Shown here: positions 22,864-36,200 of the stretch, piece after piece | Position numbering within the stretch: position 1 is the stretch's first letter | Layout of the letters: the number at the start of each line of letters is the position of its first letter | From: Euphorbia lathyris | Lineage: Eukaryota > Streptophyta > Magnoliopsida > Malpighiales > Euphorbiaceae | Assembly: GCF_963576675.1 (NCBI RefSeq) | Contig: NC_088919.1 | Coordinates: 43,236,501 to 43,300,500 of the forward strand | Length of the DNA stretch: 64,000 nt | Reading direction: 5' to 3' | Notes under the pieces: model-generated | Databases searched by the model: none | Seen by the model: the letters and a program-made list of their open reading frames with translations, nothing else | What the model was told of the DNA's origin: nothing | Program-made: the position numbers and the translations under genes

Positions 22864-25399
22864 TGGTATCAGTAGTCTCAACTTCTACTTCCTTTGAATC
22901 CATCGATAATCCTCAATCAACCTCCTACAATCTGGTTTCCACCGGCGTCACCGCTGCCACCTTCACCACCGCGAATGCTTATGCGTCCATCACCGCCGCC
23001 GCCACTGAACCGCATTCGACTGCTGCCCCTGGTCAGAATCCCACTGCCAACTCTAGAGCCTCTCTCAATCCAAGTTCTAGATGGCGTTTTACATCACGGT
23101 TCCACATGGAAGACTCCGTCTTCCTCGCCACAATCGCAGCATCAACGACAGCAGCACAACCGCCCAATCTGCCGACAGCGATGGGTTCCCTACCACCCTC
23201 CGTCTTGGCTGCGATCACAGCACACCAGGCTGCCATGCAGAGTGCCTTTCCTCACACCCTTGGTCCTTCTGATCGACAAACGCCAAACGTCTCTGCACAC
23301 CAGCCGTCGGTCGCCTCTCCGGATGCTGCGATTCTAGCCGCCCTTGCGACATATCAAGTCGACACCCCGGCCCTTTCCCAATAGCCGTATATCCCTCCGC
23401 AGCAGCCGCAGATCCCTTTGCAGCAGTCGTCCGTCACCACAGCAACTCAAACCTTGTTCTCTCCATCTATTCTTGCTGCCCTAGCCACCTATCAAGGAAC
23501 CGAAACCAGTAATCAGCATCAGGTTAATTTTGAATCCAATACCTCTTTGTTTGTGTACAATTCTCATACTCAATCAGCCTGTGATCCATCCCCATTTTTT
23601 TCTCAAATTATTTTCATAATACTTTAGATGCACCTTCGACTAATTTTCCCTAATTTTATTCCTCCTTCCAATCCCTCACATACAGTTAATCCTGTCTATA
23701 TGGGACCTATTTCTTCCTTTGTCACCCTACCAAGACAACCTCCCACCAACATTACCATTACCATCAAATTAACCCCTCACAATTACAAAGCATGGAGAAT
23801 GTCTATGGAATCTACCCTCAAAACCTATCACCTTTTTCTCATATGATTAGTACAACACCTCCTCCACCCTAATTCCTTTCTCGCATAGGTTTTATGACAT
23901 CTACTGTGGATTTAATCATAAATCCATCTTTTTCCCAATGGGATGATCTAGAAAATATTGTTAGGACTTTGCTCCTAAATTCCATCACTGAAGAAATTTT
24001 TCCTGATATCGCGTATCTCAAATACTCATATGATATTTGGGTAGCTTTGGAAGATGCCTATGGCCTTATCACAGAAACCAAACAGTTTCAGTTAGGTATT
24101 GAATTACATGAACTCGAGCAAGGGGGGATGTCAGTAACTGCTTCCATGCAAAAAGTATAGTGTATCCTTGATGATCTGGCTGGTTCAGGGAATCCATATC
24201 CTCAACATTTACTACCATCTGTGCTTTACGAAGGCTTGGGAGAAGAATATCGCTTCACTATTCAGAATCTCGTTACCCAGCGCGGCACCAATATCAATTA
24301 CCATGAGCCTCTGAATAGTTTGAAGACTGTTGAAGGCATGATTCAATCAATAAGAAAATCAACTCTGCTCCCTTCTGATGGTATATTTATGCACCATGAA
24401 GCCAATGTCTCCGCAGTTTCATCAACACTGTCAAAGAAGCAAAATCCAAAGAAGACAAAAAGTGGCAAGTGCTACAACTGTGCAGATCCAAGTCACTGGG
24501 CTGACAAGTGCAAACGACCGGAGAACTACTCACATCCAAACTACAATCTCGGACCGCAAGCACACATGGTATGGAAACACCGACAGAATCCGTTCATGGG
24601 GCCTAATCATCCATGGTATCCTGACACTGGAGCCACAAATCACATGACAGCCAATCCAACTCAGCTTTAATAGATGCAACCATATCAAGGATATGACATA
24701 GTTCAATTTGGCAACGGTCAAGGTCTGAAAATTTCTCATTTTGGAAATTCTCATATAAATAATCTGCAAATTAATGATGCCTTGCTTGTTCCTAAACTCA
24801 CTAAATCCCTTTTGTCTGTTCAAAAATTTTCTCGTGACAATTCATGTTTCTTTGAATTTTGGCCTAACCATTTTCTTGTGAAGGACCAAATAATTGGGGA
24901 AATCATGTTACGCGGCCCGAGTAAAAATGGACTATATGTGGTTACACCCACCCTGAAGGAGGCGCTTGTAGGAGAGAAGGTGTCTTTTGAAAGGTGGCAT
25001 GCACGGCTTGAACATTGTCAAAATCATACAGTCAGTACAATTCTCAAAGGCAACAATCTATCCTCTTTAAGTCCAGTTAGCAATTGCTCTTTTTGTCCTT
25101 TAGGCAAGCTTGCTAGAAGCTCTTTACCCTCTCTTAGTCGCTCTAGCACATTTATTTTTGAAAACTTACATTTGGATGTTTGGGGACCAGCTCCAGTCGT
25201 ATCTTGCCTTGGTCACTGTTATTTCTTAATTATCATTGATGAATTCATTAGATTTGGATGGGTGTTTTGTTTAAAGAACAAGAGTAATGTTTTCTCAACC
25301 TTTTGTGATTTTTATGCAATGATTTCTAATCAGTATAGTGCAAGGGTTAAAAATATCTATTCCGGTCTTGGGGGAGAATTTCAAAAATTACAACCTTTT
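22863..25399 (+). pseudogene. gag, protease and N-terminal integrase of element G
   Basis: An ATG overlapping the LTR end opens an Ala/Pro/Ser/Thr-rich leader (22863-23384, stop TAG). The copia gag region follows (LTPHNYKAWRMSME near 23770) in the same frame, then a shift between 23846 and 23894 moves the reading frame. A single CCHC knuckle CYNCADPSHWADKC is near 24470-24510. The protease motif WYPDTGATNHMT is near 24614-24649, and a pre-integrase and integrase region runs from 24674. Stops at 24158-24160 and 24668-24670 lie in frame. The second integrase aspartate is lost (SGLGGEF where SD-GGEF is expected). The coding sequence is interrupted at 25399 by element A and resumes at 60304 in a compatible frame. 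Confidence 0.88.
22864..22875 (+). other. Primer-binding site of element G, degenerate
   Basis: TGGTATCAGTAG directly abuts the LTR end. The first nine bases match the initiator-Met-tRNA site; the rest deviates from the usual AGC. Confidence 0.6.
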
Positions 25400-26946
25400 T
25401 GTTGGTCCCGTGTGATTAGTTCCAAGGGGAGGGGGTTAGGAACTAATGTAACTTTTTCGCTAATTAATCTTACTGACTTGATAATTTTGGTGAGTTTATT
25501 AACTCAGCTTTGGTCAGCTTGGCCGATCTTAGTGTAAGATAGCTTTAGTCAGATGTTGACTAAGACTGTTTCACTTGTGAGTTGGGAATTGACACTTTTG
25601 TGGTCAACTTCCAACTCAGCACTTTAATTTACTCAGTGTCAGCTTTAAACAGTTTATATGCTGAGTAAATATAACAAGCAACACATGCACATATATATAT
25701 TTTAAGAGAGTTAGAAATTACTCAGTATCACTTATCCTGGTTCGGCCTCTCCGCCTACGTCCAGTCCCCAGACTCCTCCGGGCTTTTAGAATCCAATACT
25801 GAGCTCTTTAAAGGTAGAGCACAAACTGATTACAAGGCAGTTGAATATGCAAGAGTACATTCTTCTATTCGTCTACTCAACTCCTACTAAGTGCTACAAC
25901 CCAGCACCTAGATTTCTCTACCACTGAGTATTTACAACCAAATACTCAGCACAACACTCTCAATTCACAATTGATACAGTTTGCTCTTTTTCAGCTAAAG
26001 AACACTTTAGATGATTACAAAACAATCAATCTAGCATTTACACAGGAATAGAAAGTTGGTGTAAGATTGCTTTCTTGTTTTTGAGTGCTTTGAGCTTGTA
26101 TTTTTCTCTCTTGTATATTCCGTGATTCGGCAATGATCCAAGAGAATTACTTATCCTTTTAGTTGTATTCTGAGGATCAAATGATTTGAATTTGATTTGT
26201 CCGTTGAATCCAAAACGACTCTTTTGGGGGACAACCTTCTGGTCAGCTTCAGATGTGCAGGCCAATCTTGTTTTCTGATTTCTTCAGATGTCAGGCTTGT
26301 CTTCTTCCTACAGGCTTTGTCCTCTTGCGGCAGTTTGTCTTATAGTAATGAACAGTTGACCCATGCATCTCAGAATTTGGCTTTTGCGTAATTCCAAGGC
26401 TTCAATTATTGGTGCAGACAGTTGTCGGATTTGTCTTTTAGCTAACGGATCATTCATGCTGTCCTGAAGATCATTCAGCTTCACTTCGATAGTCATTGTC
26501 TTTGATTGTCACCAAATCTCATACTGAGTTCTTTTTCACTCAGCTTCCATGGTCAGCTTCGTTCTGCAAGATCTAGTTCTGAAGCAGACTTCTTTTATGC
26601 TGAGCTTCGTTCCACTCAGCTTCTTTGATCAGCTCCATTCTTAAGCTGTTGTTTTGAAGATGACTTATCTTCTCTTGTGCTGAGTTGCTCTTCACTCAGC
26701 TTGTGTTATGTTCTCATGCTGACTTTGTCCTATCTTAACTTTTATTTCCTTTTGCATTTATGTTTATACTCAATATTGAACAAATGAATTAGTACAATTA
26801 AATCAAAGCACTTAAATTTAATTGTCTCTTAATCATGACGAATTAGTACAATTAAATCAAAGCACTTAAATTTAATTGTCTCTTAATCATGGATTAAACT
26901 CAAATGATTTTGTCAAATCAAAATCTTGTGGAAAGGTGTTTCAACA
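25400..26946 (-). repeat. 3' LTR of element A
   Basis: At 1,547 bp it is longer than its partner mainly because of a 52-bp tandem duplication (26786-26837 and 26840-26891, separated by AC). The minus-strand TATA box seen in F is lost: CCTTTTAGTTG near 26156 where F has CCTTTTATAG. The conserved GGTTCGGCCTCTCCGCCTACGTCC tract lies near 25740-25763. Confidence 0.93.
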
Positions 26947-27472
26947 AACTCCCCCATTTTGATGTTGGCAAAATATTTAATTTATGGAACTCAGTATTGA
27001 AATTTCCATGATTGAATTACTTTTTATTCTTCTGAAATTACTCCCCCGTAAGGGTTGCATATATTGTCTTAACTTAACTCTAAACCTTCTAAGATTTAAT
27101 TGAGTAATAAGGGAAGACCTGTTTAAACTGACTTAGTTCAATCCTAGACTTTCTAAGATCTAATTCAGATGAACCTAGGTCAATTTTCAGAAGAGTTCAA
27201 TGTTTACTCAGTTTGATACATGAATAGTTTTGGTATCAGAGTTTAGGTGTGGATGTATCAGAGTTAATGTGTACTGAGTATATTTTTAATTTGAATTTAT
27301 TTGTTTGTTCAATTTTAGACAGATCAGCATATAACATAATAGTGAGCATTACTTATGAAAAGATGCTTAAGATAATATAAATGGTCAGCATACAAAATAC
27401 ACAAGTCAATTTCTTAACGCTAATCTATTTTCTATTGACTTGAGCTACCCCTTTGCCTTTGTCTTTCCTCTT
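26947..27472 (-). other. 3' UTR of element A with polypurine-tract-like motifs
   Basis: On the minus strand TGGGGGAG lies immediately before the 3' LTR (26949-26956), the likely priming site for plus-strand DNA. Another copy, CGGGGGAG, is at 27041-27048. A middle copy seen in B and C is degraded here. No gene is present. Confidence 0.75.
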
Positions 27473-27927
27473 TTACTGACTGCCTGAAGTTTCTCCTGCC
27501 TTTGGCTGAGTTCCATCAGCTTGTGCTCTCTCCCCCGTTTTGCCACCATCAGGCGGAGGAGGAATAAAGGCATCGGTCTCAACTGTATGATCCAGTCTGG
27601 AGGAATACTCTTTCAGCTGATAAATACTCTCCCGAAGGCCATCAAAAATGGCTACACCTTCATCGATAGTTGTACCTGGTATTCTGATGGCGGCACTGAT
27701 CATATTCAGCAAATATTCCTGAGATTTGCTCACCCAAGACATAGAATCTGTCAGCATGGCGAAAGATTTATGAAACATCCTGAGTAAGTTTGCATCATAA
27801 TACTGACATTGTCCGTTAGTGTGCCTAACATGTTTCCAAACAGCTTAGGTGTATCTCAGAAGCTCATTGGTCTTCAGTTGGTCAGTGTCCATTTCTGCTT
27901 TATTCAGGTTGAGTATGCGGACAACTT
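27473..27927 (-). pseudogene. C-terminal part of the envelope-like gene of element A
   Basis: This is homologous to 340-905 of D and nearly identical to it. It ends prematurely at TAA (27473-27475), where D continues, and has an extra TAA where CAA is expected (the RYTQAVWKH region, about 27847). It contains the PPPPDGGKTGE motif and the PPT-like CGGGGGAG at 27530-27537. Element C inserted at 27928, and the rest of the gene resumes at 39550. Confidence 0.88.
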
Positions 27928-29262
27928 TGTTGGTCTCTTATAACGTGACAAGTTTAGTTCCAAGGGGGGGATAGGAACTATTTAAAATTTTGTCTGTTTA
28001 GGCTGACTTCTTTTCTTAAGAAAAGGTTTACACAGCGGCGCTAAGTAGTTTTAAGACACAAGCTTAGTCAACTTGTGACTAAGTCTGTTTCTTTCCTTGA
28101 GTCAAGAGATAACACTTAGAGTCTATTCCTGAACTCAGCTTCTTAGTGCACTCAACTCAGCGTGAGTTTGTTACTTAGTCAGTTTTATAGCAAGCAATAT
28201 ATAAAGGAGTTTAAGGGTTAGAAATATGTTACTCAGCAGACATATCCTGGTTCGGCCTCTCCGCCTACGTCCAGTCCCCGGAACTCGTCCGAGCTTTTTG
28301 AATTCTCTACTGAGCTCTTTAAAGGTAGAGCACGAAACCTTTTACAATAGAAGCTGAGTATACAAGAGTACCTTCCTCTATACCTCTACTCACTCCTATA
28401 TCTACCACTGAGTACTATAACCGAGTACTCAGCCTCTCCTTTCTATTCTTCTAGAAATGATAAAGTGTTTGTCCTAAACAATAATTGCTAAGACACTTTA
28501 GATGATTGAAAATCACTCTAGACTTTTACACAATAATTGGAAATTGGTGTAAGGTTTTTTCTTTGCTTTTCTCACAGAACTTCAAGTATGAATTTGGACA
28601 GCGTTTCGACTAATTGAAGATCTACATCGAATGAAGCAAATGAGAGGCCTATTTATAGTGACACTTGAGGCACAGGTTATTTCGAATTTCGAAATAACCG
28701 TTGGAGGCAAACGGCTTCCTGTCGTTGTCACTCAGTACGCGCTCAGTGTCGTTGGCCAATGAGATTCCTGCATCTTCTGTCCACGGCAGTGCTCGGCAGC
28801 TTTTCGTCCGGTAAACAGAATGTTTCGACATATTTGGCAAAGTCTTCCAGACAGCTTCCTGCGCCTTCTGAACTTTACCCAAAGTAGAAATACTTTGTCT
28901 AGAAATTGGTTCTTGTCTGCCGCTGTCTTGTACTTCTTGTCGTTCCACTCAGCAGCTTCATCTTGAAGCAATTGAGAGAAGGCTTCTCGATCCTTCTTCA
29001 GGCTGAGCTTGTGCTTTGTACAAAACGACCACGTTTTGAAATCTTGGGCCATGAGGTCTTGATGTGTTGACTTGGGCTTGACTTCCACTTATGGGCTTTT
29101 AGACTTTATATCTTAATGTCTTATTAATCAATAAACTCAACATTGAACAAACACATTAGTATGAATAAATCAAAGCATTTAAATTTAATGTGTTAGAATA
29201 TTTTTTATCAATTACATAAATAATTTTGTCAAATCAAAATCATGTGGAAAGGTGTTTCAACA
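27928..29262 (-). repeat. 3' LTR of element C
   Basis: The 1,335-bp LTR has TG...CA ends. A perfect 23-bp palindrome around TTTCGAATTTCGAAA lies at 28677-28699 on the distal side of the minus-strand TATA box (TATAAATAG, about 28650-28660). An open frame of 118 codons (29088-28732) lies in U3, with no recognisable domain. The conserved CCTGGTTCGGCCTCTCC tract is near 28247. Confidence 0.93.
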
Positions 29263-29790
29263 AACTCCCCCATTTTGATGTTGGCAAAAATATTCAGTCA
29301 AGAACTCAGTGTTGAGCTCCCCCATGATAGTTGACCTTATATTACTCAGTATACTCCCCCGTAAGGGTTGAGCTACTGACTTAGTTTTACTTTAAACATT
29401 TCAAGGGTTAATCAAGTAAGTCTAAGGTCAGTTTTCAAAATTAGGTCAGCTCATGGAACATATTCCTTTTAACTCAGTTTATGCAGAAGATTTAGATATC
29501 AGAGAGCGCTGAGTATTTCTTTGTTCAATGTGTTTAAGAAGACATATAAAAGAGATCAACATATTGATCAACACAGCACACAATCATAAAGCAATGTAGA
29601 CAAATAGCACAGTTGATTTAGTGAAGATGCGTTAACTATTTAGCACAAAACATAAGTAAGCATCACATAAGATTGGTCAAATTTAAAAAGGATAGATGCA
29701 TGCATAGTTTTGTATTCAGGGTCAGCACAACAAAATACATAAAGAAAGACTACAAGTTTTGAAAATCTAAGTCTAGCAATACCAGCCAAG
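29263..29790 (-). other. 3' UTR of element C with three polypurine-tract-like motifs
   Basis: Minus-strand GGGGGAG motifs occur next to the LTR (about 29265-29272), at 29317-29324 and at 29354-29361. The remainder is AT-rich spacer with ACTCAG words. I see no gene in it. Confidence 0.75.
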
Positions 29791-32700
29791 CTATTTTTTC
29801 TTGTAGTTGAGTTGGGCTTCATGCTCTTTAGCTTTTCCCTTTCCCTTGTATTTTTGCTGACTTCCTGAAGCTTCCTCTGAATGTTGAGTTCTTTGAGCTT
29901 GTTCTTTCTCCCCCGTTTTGCCACCATCGGGAGGAGGAGGAATGAAGGTGTCTTCAATGGCAGCTTGAGTTAGGCGTTTAGAGAATGCCTTAAGCTTTCG
30001 TGTGCTTTCATTTATGCCGTCAAAAACTGGAACACCATCATCCAAAATAGAACGTGGAATCCTGATAGCTGCGACACTGAGCATACTCAGGATATATGCT
30101 TGAGACTTTCCAACTCAGTGAGCATGGAAAATGCTTGATGAAACATCTTCAGCAAGGACGTGTCAAAATACTAACGTTGAGCATTTGAGTGGCGCACGTG
30201 GTTGAAAGTAACTCGAGAGTACTTCAGGATTTCGTTCGTTTTGAGCTGGTCAGTTTCCATCTCTTCCTTGCTTAAGTTTAGTAGACGTACATCCTCACTA
30301 ATTTGCTCAATGGAGCATTGGGAGGAGGAAGAGAGTTGGTGATTGGTTTTCTCTTGCTCAGTGTGAAGCTGGTTGAAGAGTTGATGAACTTCGGCAGAAG
30401 TTGCATACATTGTGTTCGCAGCTGACAATTGATGAAGTTGACCCTGTAGAGAGTCCATGTGATTAACCATGGTCAACTGGAGTTCGGCCAGCTTGGTTAT
30501 GGATTCCTGCCTGGGCTGTTGAGATTGTAATGAAGTCATGACAATCAGAAGATCCTTAAGACCTTTGATCTCTGTAAGAAGTTGAGTGACAGACGAAAGC
30601 TGAGTTGGCTCAACATTAATAGACCCAGCGGCATCGGTGTTGGTTTGATGGAGGTCCTGGAGAAGGGCATGAGCTGAGTCAATGATTCTTCCACCAGACT
30701 CAGAGGCAGTAAGATAACTGAAGGATCCATCATTTGTTGGCCCAGATGCCGGAAGAGGAGTAGATCCGAATGGAGGCGGTGTTTGGTTCTGCTCAATGTT
30801 AGAAGTGCCGGCATGATCAGCGGCTGGTCTTGAGTTGAGATTTCCAGTAAAAGCTGACTGGATTAGATTCTGCACTTGGATTTATGGAAGAGGATGATCG
30901 GCAGAATGTGTTACTTGCTCAGAGTCAGACTGAAGCTGACTGGATTAGGGAAGTTGAGGAAGTTCAGTATTGACCTAAGCAGGTATTTCCTTAGCTTGCT
31001 CAACATGTTGAGGAGCAGGATCTTCGAGCACTTGCTCGACATCATCTTGGCTTGGGGAAGCAGTTAAGTCGGCATGTTCCTTAGGATTAGAAACAGAGGC
31101 TTGATTTTCTTGTTGCTTTGGTGGAGACTCAATAGGGTTAGAGAAGAACCTAATATGCACATCAGATAGGTCAGTGATTTCATCCCTCAGAGGCGAGTCA
31201 CTCATTAGGTCAATGACTGGGGATCGATGTGCCTTCTTCTTAAGTCTCCTTAATTTCTTGGTCTTTAGAGGAGAGGGGTCAGCAGGAATATACTCAATAG
31301 AGTCAGCAGGTGAAGTTTCCCTTTGAACAGTGTGTTCCTTTTCTGTTGGCTCAGCTTCTTCCTCTTCAATCTCCTCAGTGTAAATTGTGCCATGTTGGTC
31401 AACATCTGATGGCTCATCATGCTCATCATCCACTGTTTCCTCATTATCGAACTGACCACCCAGTTCTTCTTCATCTTGTTCAACCTGTGGTTGGTCAATA
31501 TCAACGCCAAGACTTCACACATAATAAGAGTATTTAGAGATGACAACTCCTAGTGGTGCAACGTTGATAGGACTTAACTCAGAAGAGATCCTCTTCTTCT
31601 TCCTCAGTGGTTGCTCATCATTGTCCTCATTCTCTTCTACCTCAGGCTCAGCTTCCCTCTTGAGGTTTTCCGCTGACCTAGGTCCATCCTGACCTTGTTG
31701 AATTTGAGGCTTTGTTCCTCTGGACACAAATTTAAACTTATTTGGTGGAGAAACAACGTCTCTAGAGGGGCTTTGAACAGCTTTCCTCTTTCTTTCCTTC
31801 TTCCCTTTACGGGTCTGCATCCCATCGGTTTCCTGGACAGCGACTGCTTTCCCTTTCTTGGGCATAATTGGTTGATCGTAGAATAGACCAAACAGTGCAG
31901 CTGCAGTTATCTCTGTGCCCCAAGTGTGGATTTCCTCAACCAAGCTCACCTTGTGATCTTTGAGGATTCTGGTAATTATGGAGCCTAACCTAAAGGTTCC
32001 AGTGCTTCTTTGAAACCCACCGATTATGAAGACAGGCATGTTTATCGACGTGTAAGTCAGCATGTGCCAGATGAAGCACTGCTCAAAGTTTGTTGCTGAG
32101 TTGGTGCAGTTGATCTTGGGGAAGATGAAATTTCTCAGTATGTAGTGGGCTATCTTCTGATTCCGACCCATGGAGGTACTCGAAATTTCTCCTACATGAC
32201 CAGGAGGTTTACAGAATTCAACGGAGTAGTTGGTTTTATCTTGGTCACCAGATTTACGAAGTATTGCTCCTTCGTTTTTCAGCTTGAGTAGTGAGGCAAG
32301 ATAAGCGGGGTTGATGAAGATATCCTTCCCTCGAACCTGGGTGACCATGTAGTCCCGATTATCATCCGCGACTTTTAGGTTAGCATAGAATTCCTTAACT
32401 AACTCTGGATAGGTAGCGTCGCGAACTGAGAACAGCTCTGTCCAGCCGTTGTTTTTGATCCACTCACAAAAGGGTTGCTCAGCTTCCACAAAACCCTTTG
32501 AAAACCATCTAGAGTGGTCAACTTTACACCCCCTCACACTTTCGTAAACCTTAGAGTAGGTGCGTTCAACGGGTTTCTTCGCCTTATCTTGCTTTTGCTT
32601 TCCTCTCGAAGAGGCGGCTTGGTCAGTCTGGGTTTGTGTCCTTGGTGTAGTGACCTTTGAGTGGTCACGCTGACTCATTTTTTGAGACTTGGTGGGAGTC

Positions 32701-32795
32701 TCACCGTGTTCCTGCTGAGCAGGGATTTGAGGGTTTTCATCGGAGCGATTATCAGTGTAACCGGCACCGGAGACATTCTGAGAATCTTTTGTCAT
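29791..32795 (-). pseudogene. Envelope-like third ORF of element C, several lesions
   Basis: It starts MTKDSQNVSGAGY at 32795. The putative plant transposon protein region spans about residues 65-265 (PFCEWIKNNGW, FYANLKV, CFIWHMLTYTSINMPVF), followed by an acidic and lysine-rich middle and a coiled-coil C-terminal part. The frame is open for 426 codons to a stop at 31515. Further in-frame stops lie at about 30975, 30930 and 30876, another is at 30171, and a frameshift precedes the final segment (30084-29791), which has PPPPDGGKTGEKEQ. The PPT-like CGGGGGAG lies at 29908-29915. Confidence 0.87.
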
Positions 32796-32894
32796 GATTC
32801 TTAGAGAGTTTGAGAAGTTTGGGAGATTTTAGAGAAGAGTATTTGAATACCAGAAATTTCTAAGCGTAAAGAGATAAAAGTGGGAAATCATCCA

Positions 32895-33039
32895 CTATTT
32901 ATAGAAGTGTCGAATTGATCCTAAGCGTTGAGGTGGCCGTTTGACCTCGAGATACTCAATCGACAAATATTCTGGCATTTATAACACATTCGGAGCATGT
33001 ATTTTCTAATTATTGCGCATACGTCATCCTAGGTGGCTA
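32895..33039 (-). promoter_or_regulatory. Putative internal promoter before the envelope-like ORF of C
   Basis: The conserved TAGCCACCTAGG/TGACGTA block is at 33020-33039 and TATAAATAG at 32895-32903 on the minus strand. The ATG at 32795 follows 100 bp later, with a TCTTTACGCTTA motif in between. Spacing agrees with A, B and D. The stretch 33040-33282 behind it is the CTCAGCAT-rich spacer, without a gene. Confidence 0.5.
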
Positions 33040-33282
33040 TTTAATTCGTGTGTTATGCATTAAGTTTTGCAATGGATTTTTACTCAGTGTTAAGGATTTC
33101 AAATGTTTAAAGTTCTGAGCAGTCAGTGTTATGCAAGGAATAATTCGTATGCTTAGTAGCCCAGCTTAAGATAAACACTCAGCATGTATATCTGCTCAGC
33201 ATGTGATAGTTATTTATTTAGCATAAATCACTCAGCATGGTAAATCACTCAGCATGCATATATCACATATTATACTTGGAAT

Positions 33283-36200
33283 TTATTGAAGGGGATTAAA
33301 CATACCAATGGCTTCTCTAAGTATGTTGAATTGCTCACGAGCCAGTGGCTTTGTGAAGATATCAGCAAGCTGCTCATCCGTTGGGACATAGGTCAGCTTG
33401 ATCTCTCCCTTGAGTACATGATCTCTGATGAAGTGATGTCTTATGCTGACATGCTTCATCCTACTGTGCTGGATTGGGTTCTTTGATAAGTCAATGGCAC
33501 TCTTGTTCTCACATTTGACTTCAATTGTTTTAGTCTGAACACCATAATCTTCAAGCTGTTGCTTAATCCATAGGACTTGAGCCACACAGCTTCCAGCAGC
33601 AATGTACTCAGCTTCAATGGTTGACAGGGCTACTGACGCCTGCTTCTTGCTGAACCAGGACACAAGACAGCTCCCAAGGAAGTGGCATCCTCCTGAGGTG
33701 CTTTTTCGTTCAAGCTTGTCTCGTCCGTAGTCAACGTCAGTGTATCCAATGAGTGTGAAATCATGAGTGTTGGGATACCACAAACCTGCATTCACTGAGC
33801 CTTGCAAATATCTAAGGATTCTTTTTACAGCTATGTAATGGGATTCCTTAGGGTTAGATTGATATCTAGCACAATAACATACTGAGAACTGAATGTTCAG
33901 CCTACTAGCAGTCAAGTAAAGTAGAGAACCAATCATACCTCGGTACAATCTGCTGTCTACTGACTTACCACTTTCGTCAGCGCAGAGGACAGTGTCAGTG
34001 CCCATAGGGGTAGACATTGACTTGCAATTCGCAAGTTCATACTTCTTCAATATCTCCTTAGCATACTTAGTTTGACTGATGAAGACGCCATTTTTCCCTT
34101 GTTTGATTTGAAGTCCAAGGAAGAAGTTGAGTTCTCCCATCATTGACATTTCAAACTCAGTCTGCATCTACTTACTAAATTCCTTACACATTGACTCGTT
34201 AGTGGCACCAAAAATAATGTCATCAACATATATCTGAGCTAGTGGGGTATCTTTACCCTTTCTCTTAATGAATAAGGTTGTATCAGATTTACCTCTTACA
34301 TAATTTCTAGTCAGCAGGAAACTAGTCAGCCTCTCATACCAAGCACGTGGTGCTTGCTTGAGACCATACAGAGCCTTTTTGAGTTTATAAATGTGGTTTG
34401 GGAACTTGGGATCCTCAAACCCTGGAGGCTGATTAACATAGACTTCCTCGTTTATAACTCCATTAAGGAATGCACTCTTAACATCCATTTGAAACAATTT
34501 AAAGTTCATATAACTTGCATAAGCACATAAAATTCTTATAGCCTCTAGCCTTGCCACTGGGGCGAAGGTCTCACCGTAGTCAATACCTTCTTGCTGACTG
34601 TAGCCCTGAGCTACAAGTCTTGCTTTGTTCCTGACCACGTTCCCTTGTTCATCCATCTTGTTGCGAAAGACCCATCTTGTTCCTATGGTCTTCTGGCTTT
34701 TTAGTTTTGGCACTAAGTCCCATACTTCATTTCTTCTGAACTGATCAAGTTCTTCTTGCATTGCATTCATCCAGAACTCATCATACTCAGCCTCAGCGAA
34801 GTTCTTTGGTTCCTGAATTGAGACGAATGCTACGTTGCTGAGGTATCTCCTAAGTTGATTTCTTGTCATCAGGGTGTTTTCAGCAGCATCAAGAATGGCA
34901 CTTTCTGAGTGTCCTCTTGGTATTCTGATCTCTTTTGGAAGATTGATGTCTTGAGCTGGTTGTGTTTCAATAATCTCTGCAGGTGTAGATTGGTTAAGTG
35001 AAGACAATTTGAGTTTCGCTTTTACCTTTGGTCAGCCCTTGAGGTAGTGACTCAGCGGCTGTTTCTTGGTCAGCGGGTGCTGAGTATGGATCATCCTCAG
35101 TCAGCTGCTTGTCTTTTCCTGCAGGGTTAGTTTCATCAAACTCAATGTGTACCGACTCTTCTAAAACCTGAGTTCGTTTATTGAAAACTCCGTATGCTTT
35201 GTTGTTTGTTGAGTAGCCTAAAAAGATAGCTTCATCAGCTTTTGAGTCAAACTTAGCTAGGCTGTCTTTGGTATTTAGAATAAAACATTTACAACCAAAG
35301 GCACGAAAGTATCCAATGTTGGGCTTTCGTCCTTTCCAAAGTTCGTAGGGAGTCTTCTTTAATATGGGCCTAACTAGAGCCCTATTAAGTATGTAGCACG
35401 CTGTGTTGACAGCTTCTCCCCAAAAATACTTTGGAAGCCTATGCTCACTCAGCATTGTCCTGGATATTTCAACCAAGGTTCTATTTTTCCTTTCAACAAC
35501 CCCATTTTGTTGAGGCGTTCTAGGAGCAGAAAAATTATGGTCAATGATGTTGGCTTCACAGAATTCAACAAACTGTTGGTTCTTGAATTCTCCACCATTA
35601 TCACTTCGGATGTGAGCTAACTTAAGGTCTTTATCATTTTCAAGTTTTCTTACTAAAGTTGAAAACGTCGCAAAGGTTTCATCCTTGCTACTCAATAAGA
35701 TGATCTAAGTGTACCGAGAAAAGTCATCTACAATGACAAAGGAAAATCTTCTACCACCCAAGCTCAGCGGCTGGACTGGACCGAAGAGATCCAAGTGTAG
35801 TAACTCTAATGGACGCTTAGTTGAGACAATGTTTTTACTATGAAAAGATTGTTTGGTTTGTTTTCCAGCTTGACAAGCGTGGCATAGTTGATCTTTTTCA
35901 AACTTAAGTTCTGGCAGTCCCTCAACTAATTGCTTTCTTGCTAATTTGGCCAGGAGGTCCATGTTTACATGACCAAGTCTCCTGTGCCATAGCCAGGAAT
36001 TTTCTTCCTTTGACACTAAGCATACAGTTTTTGAAAACTTCTTTTCTAAGTTCAGCATAAAGACATTATCAATACGAGGGGCAGTTAAAATCAACTCATT
36101 TGTTTTACCCTCGAATATTTTACATCCAATGTTATCAAATATAACTTTTCTCCCATTGTCACATAGCTGAGCTACGCTGAGTAAGTTATATTTGAGTCCG

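Noticed and set aside
22894..23337. A 147-codon Pro-rich ORF overlapping the start of element G
   Set aside because: It is an alternative frame of the Ala/Pro/Ser-rich leader of G; no family features and biased composition explain the openness.
24221..24670. Host zinc-finger gene in 24221-24670
   Set aside because: The CCHC knuckle is followed by a copia protease motif and integrase in order; it is part of element G.
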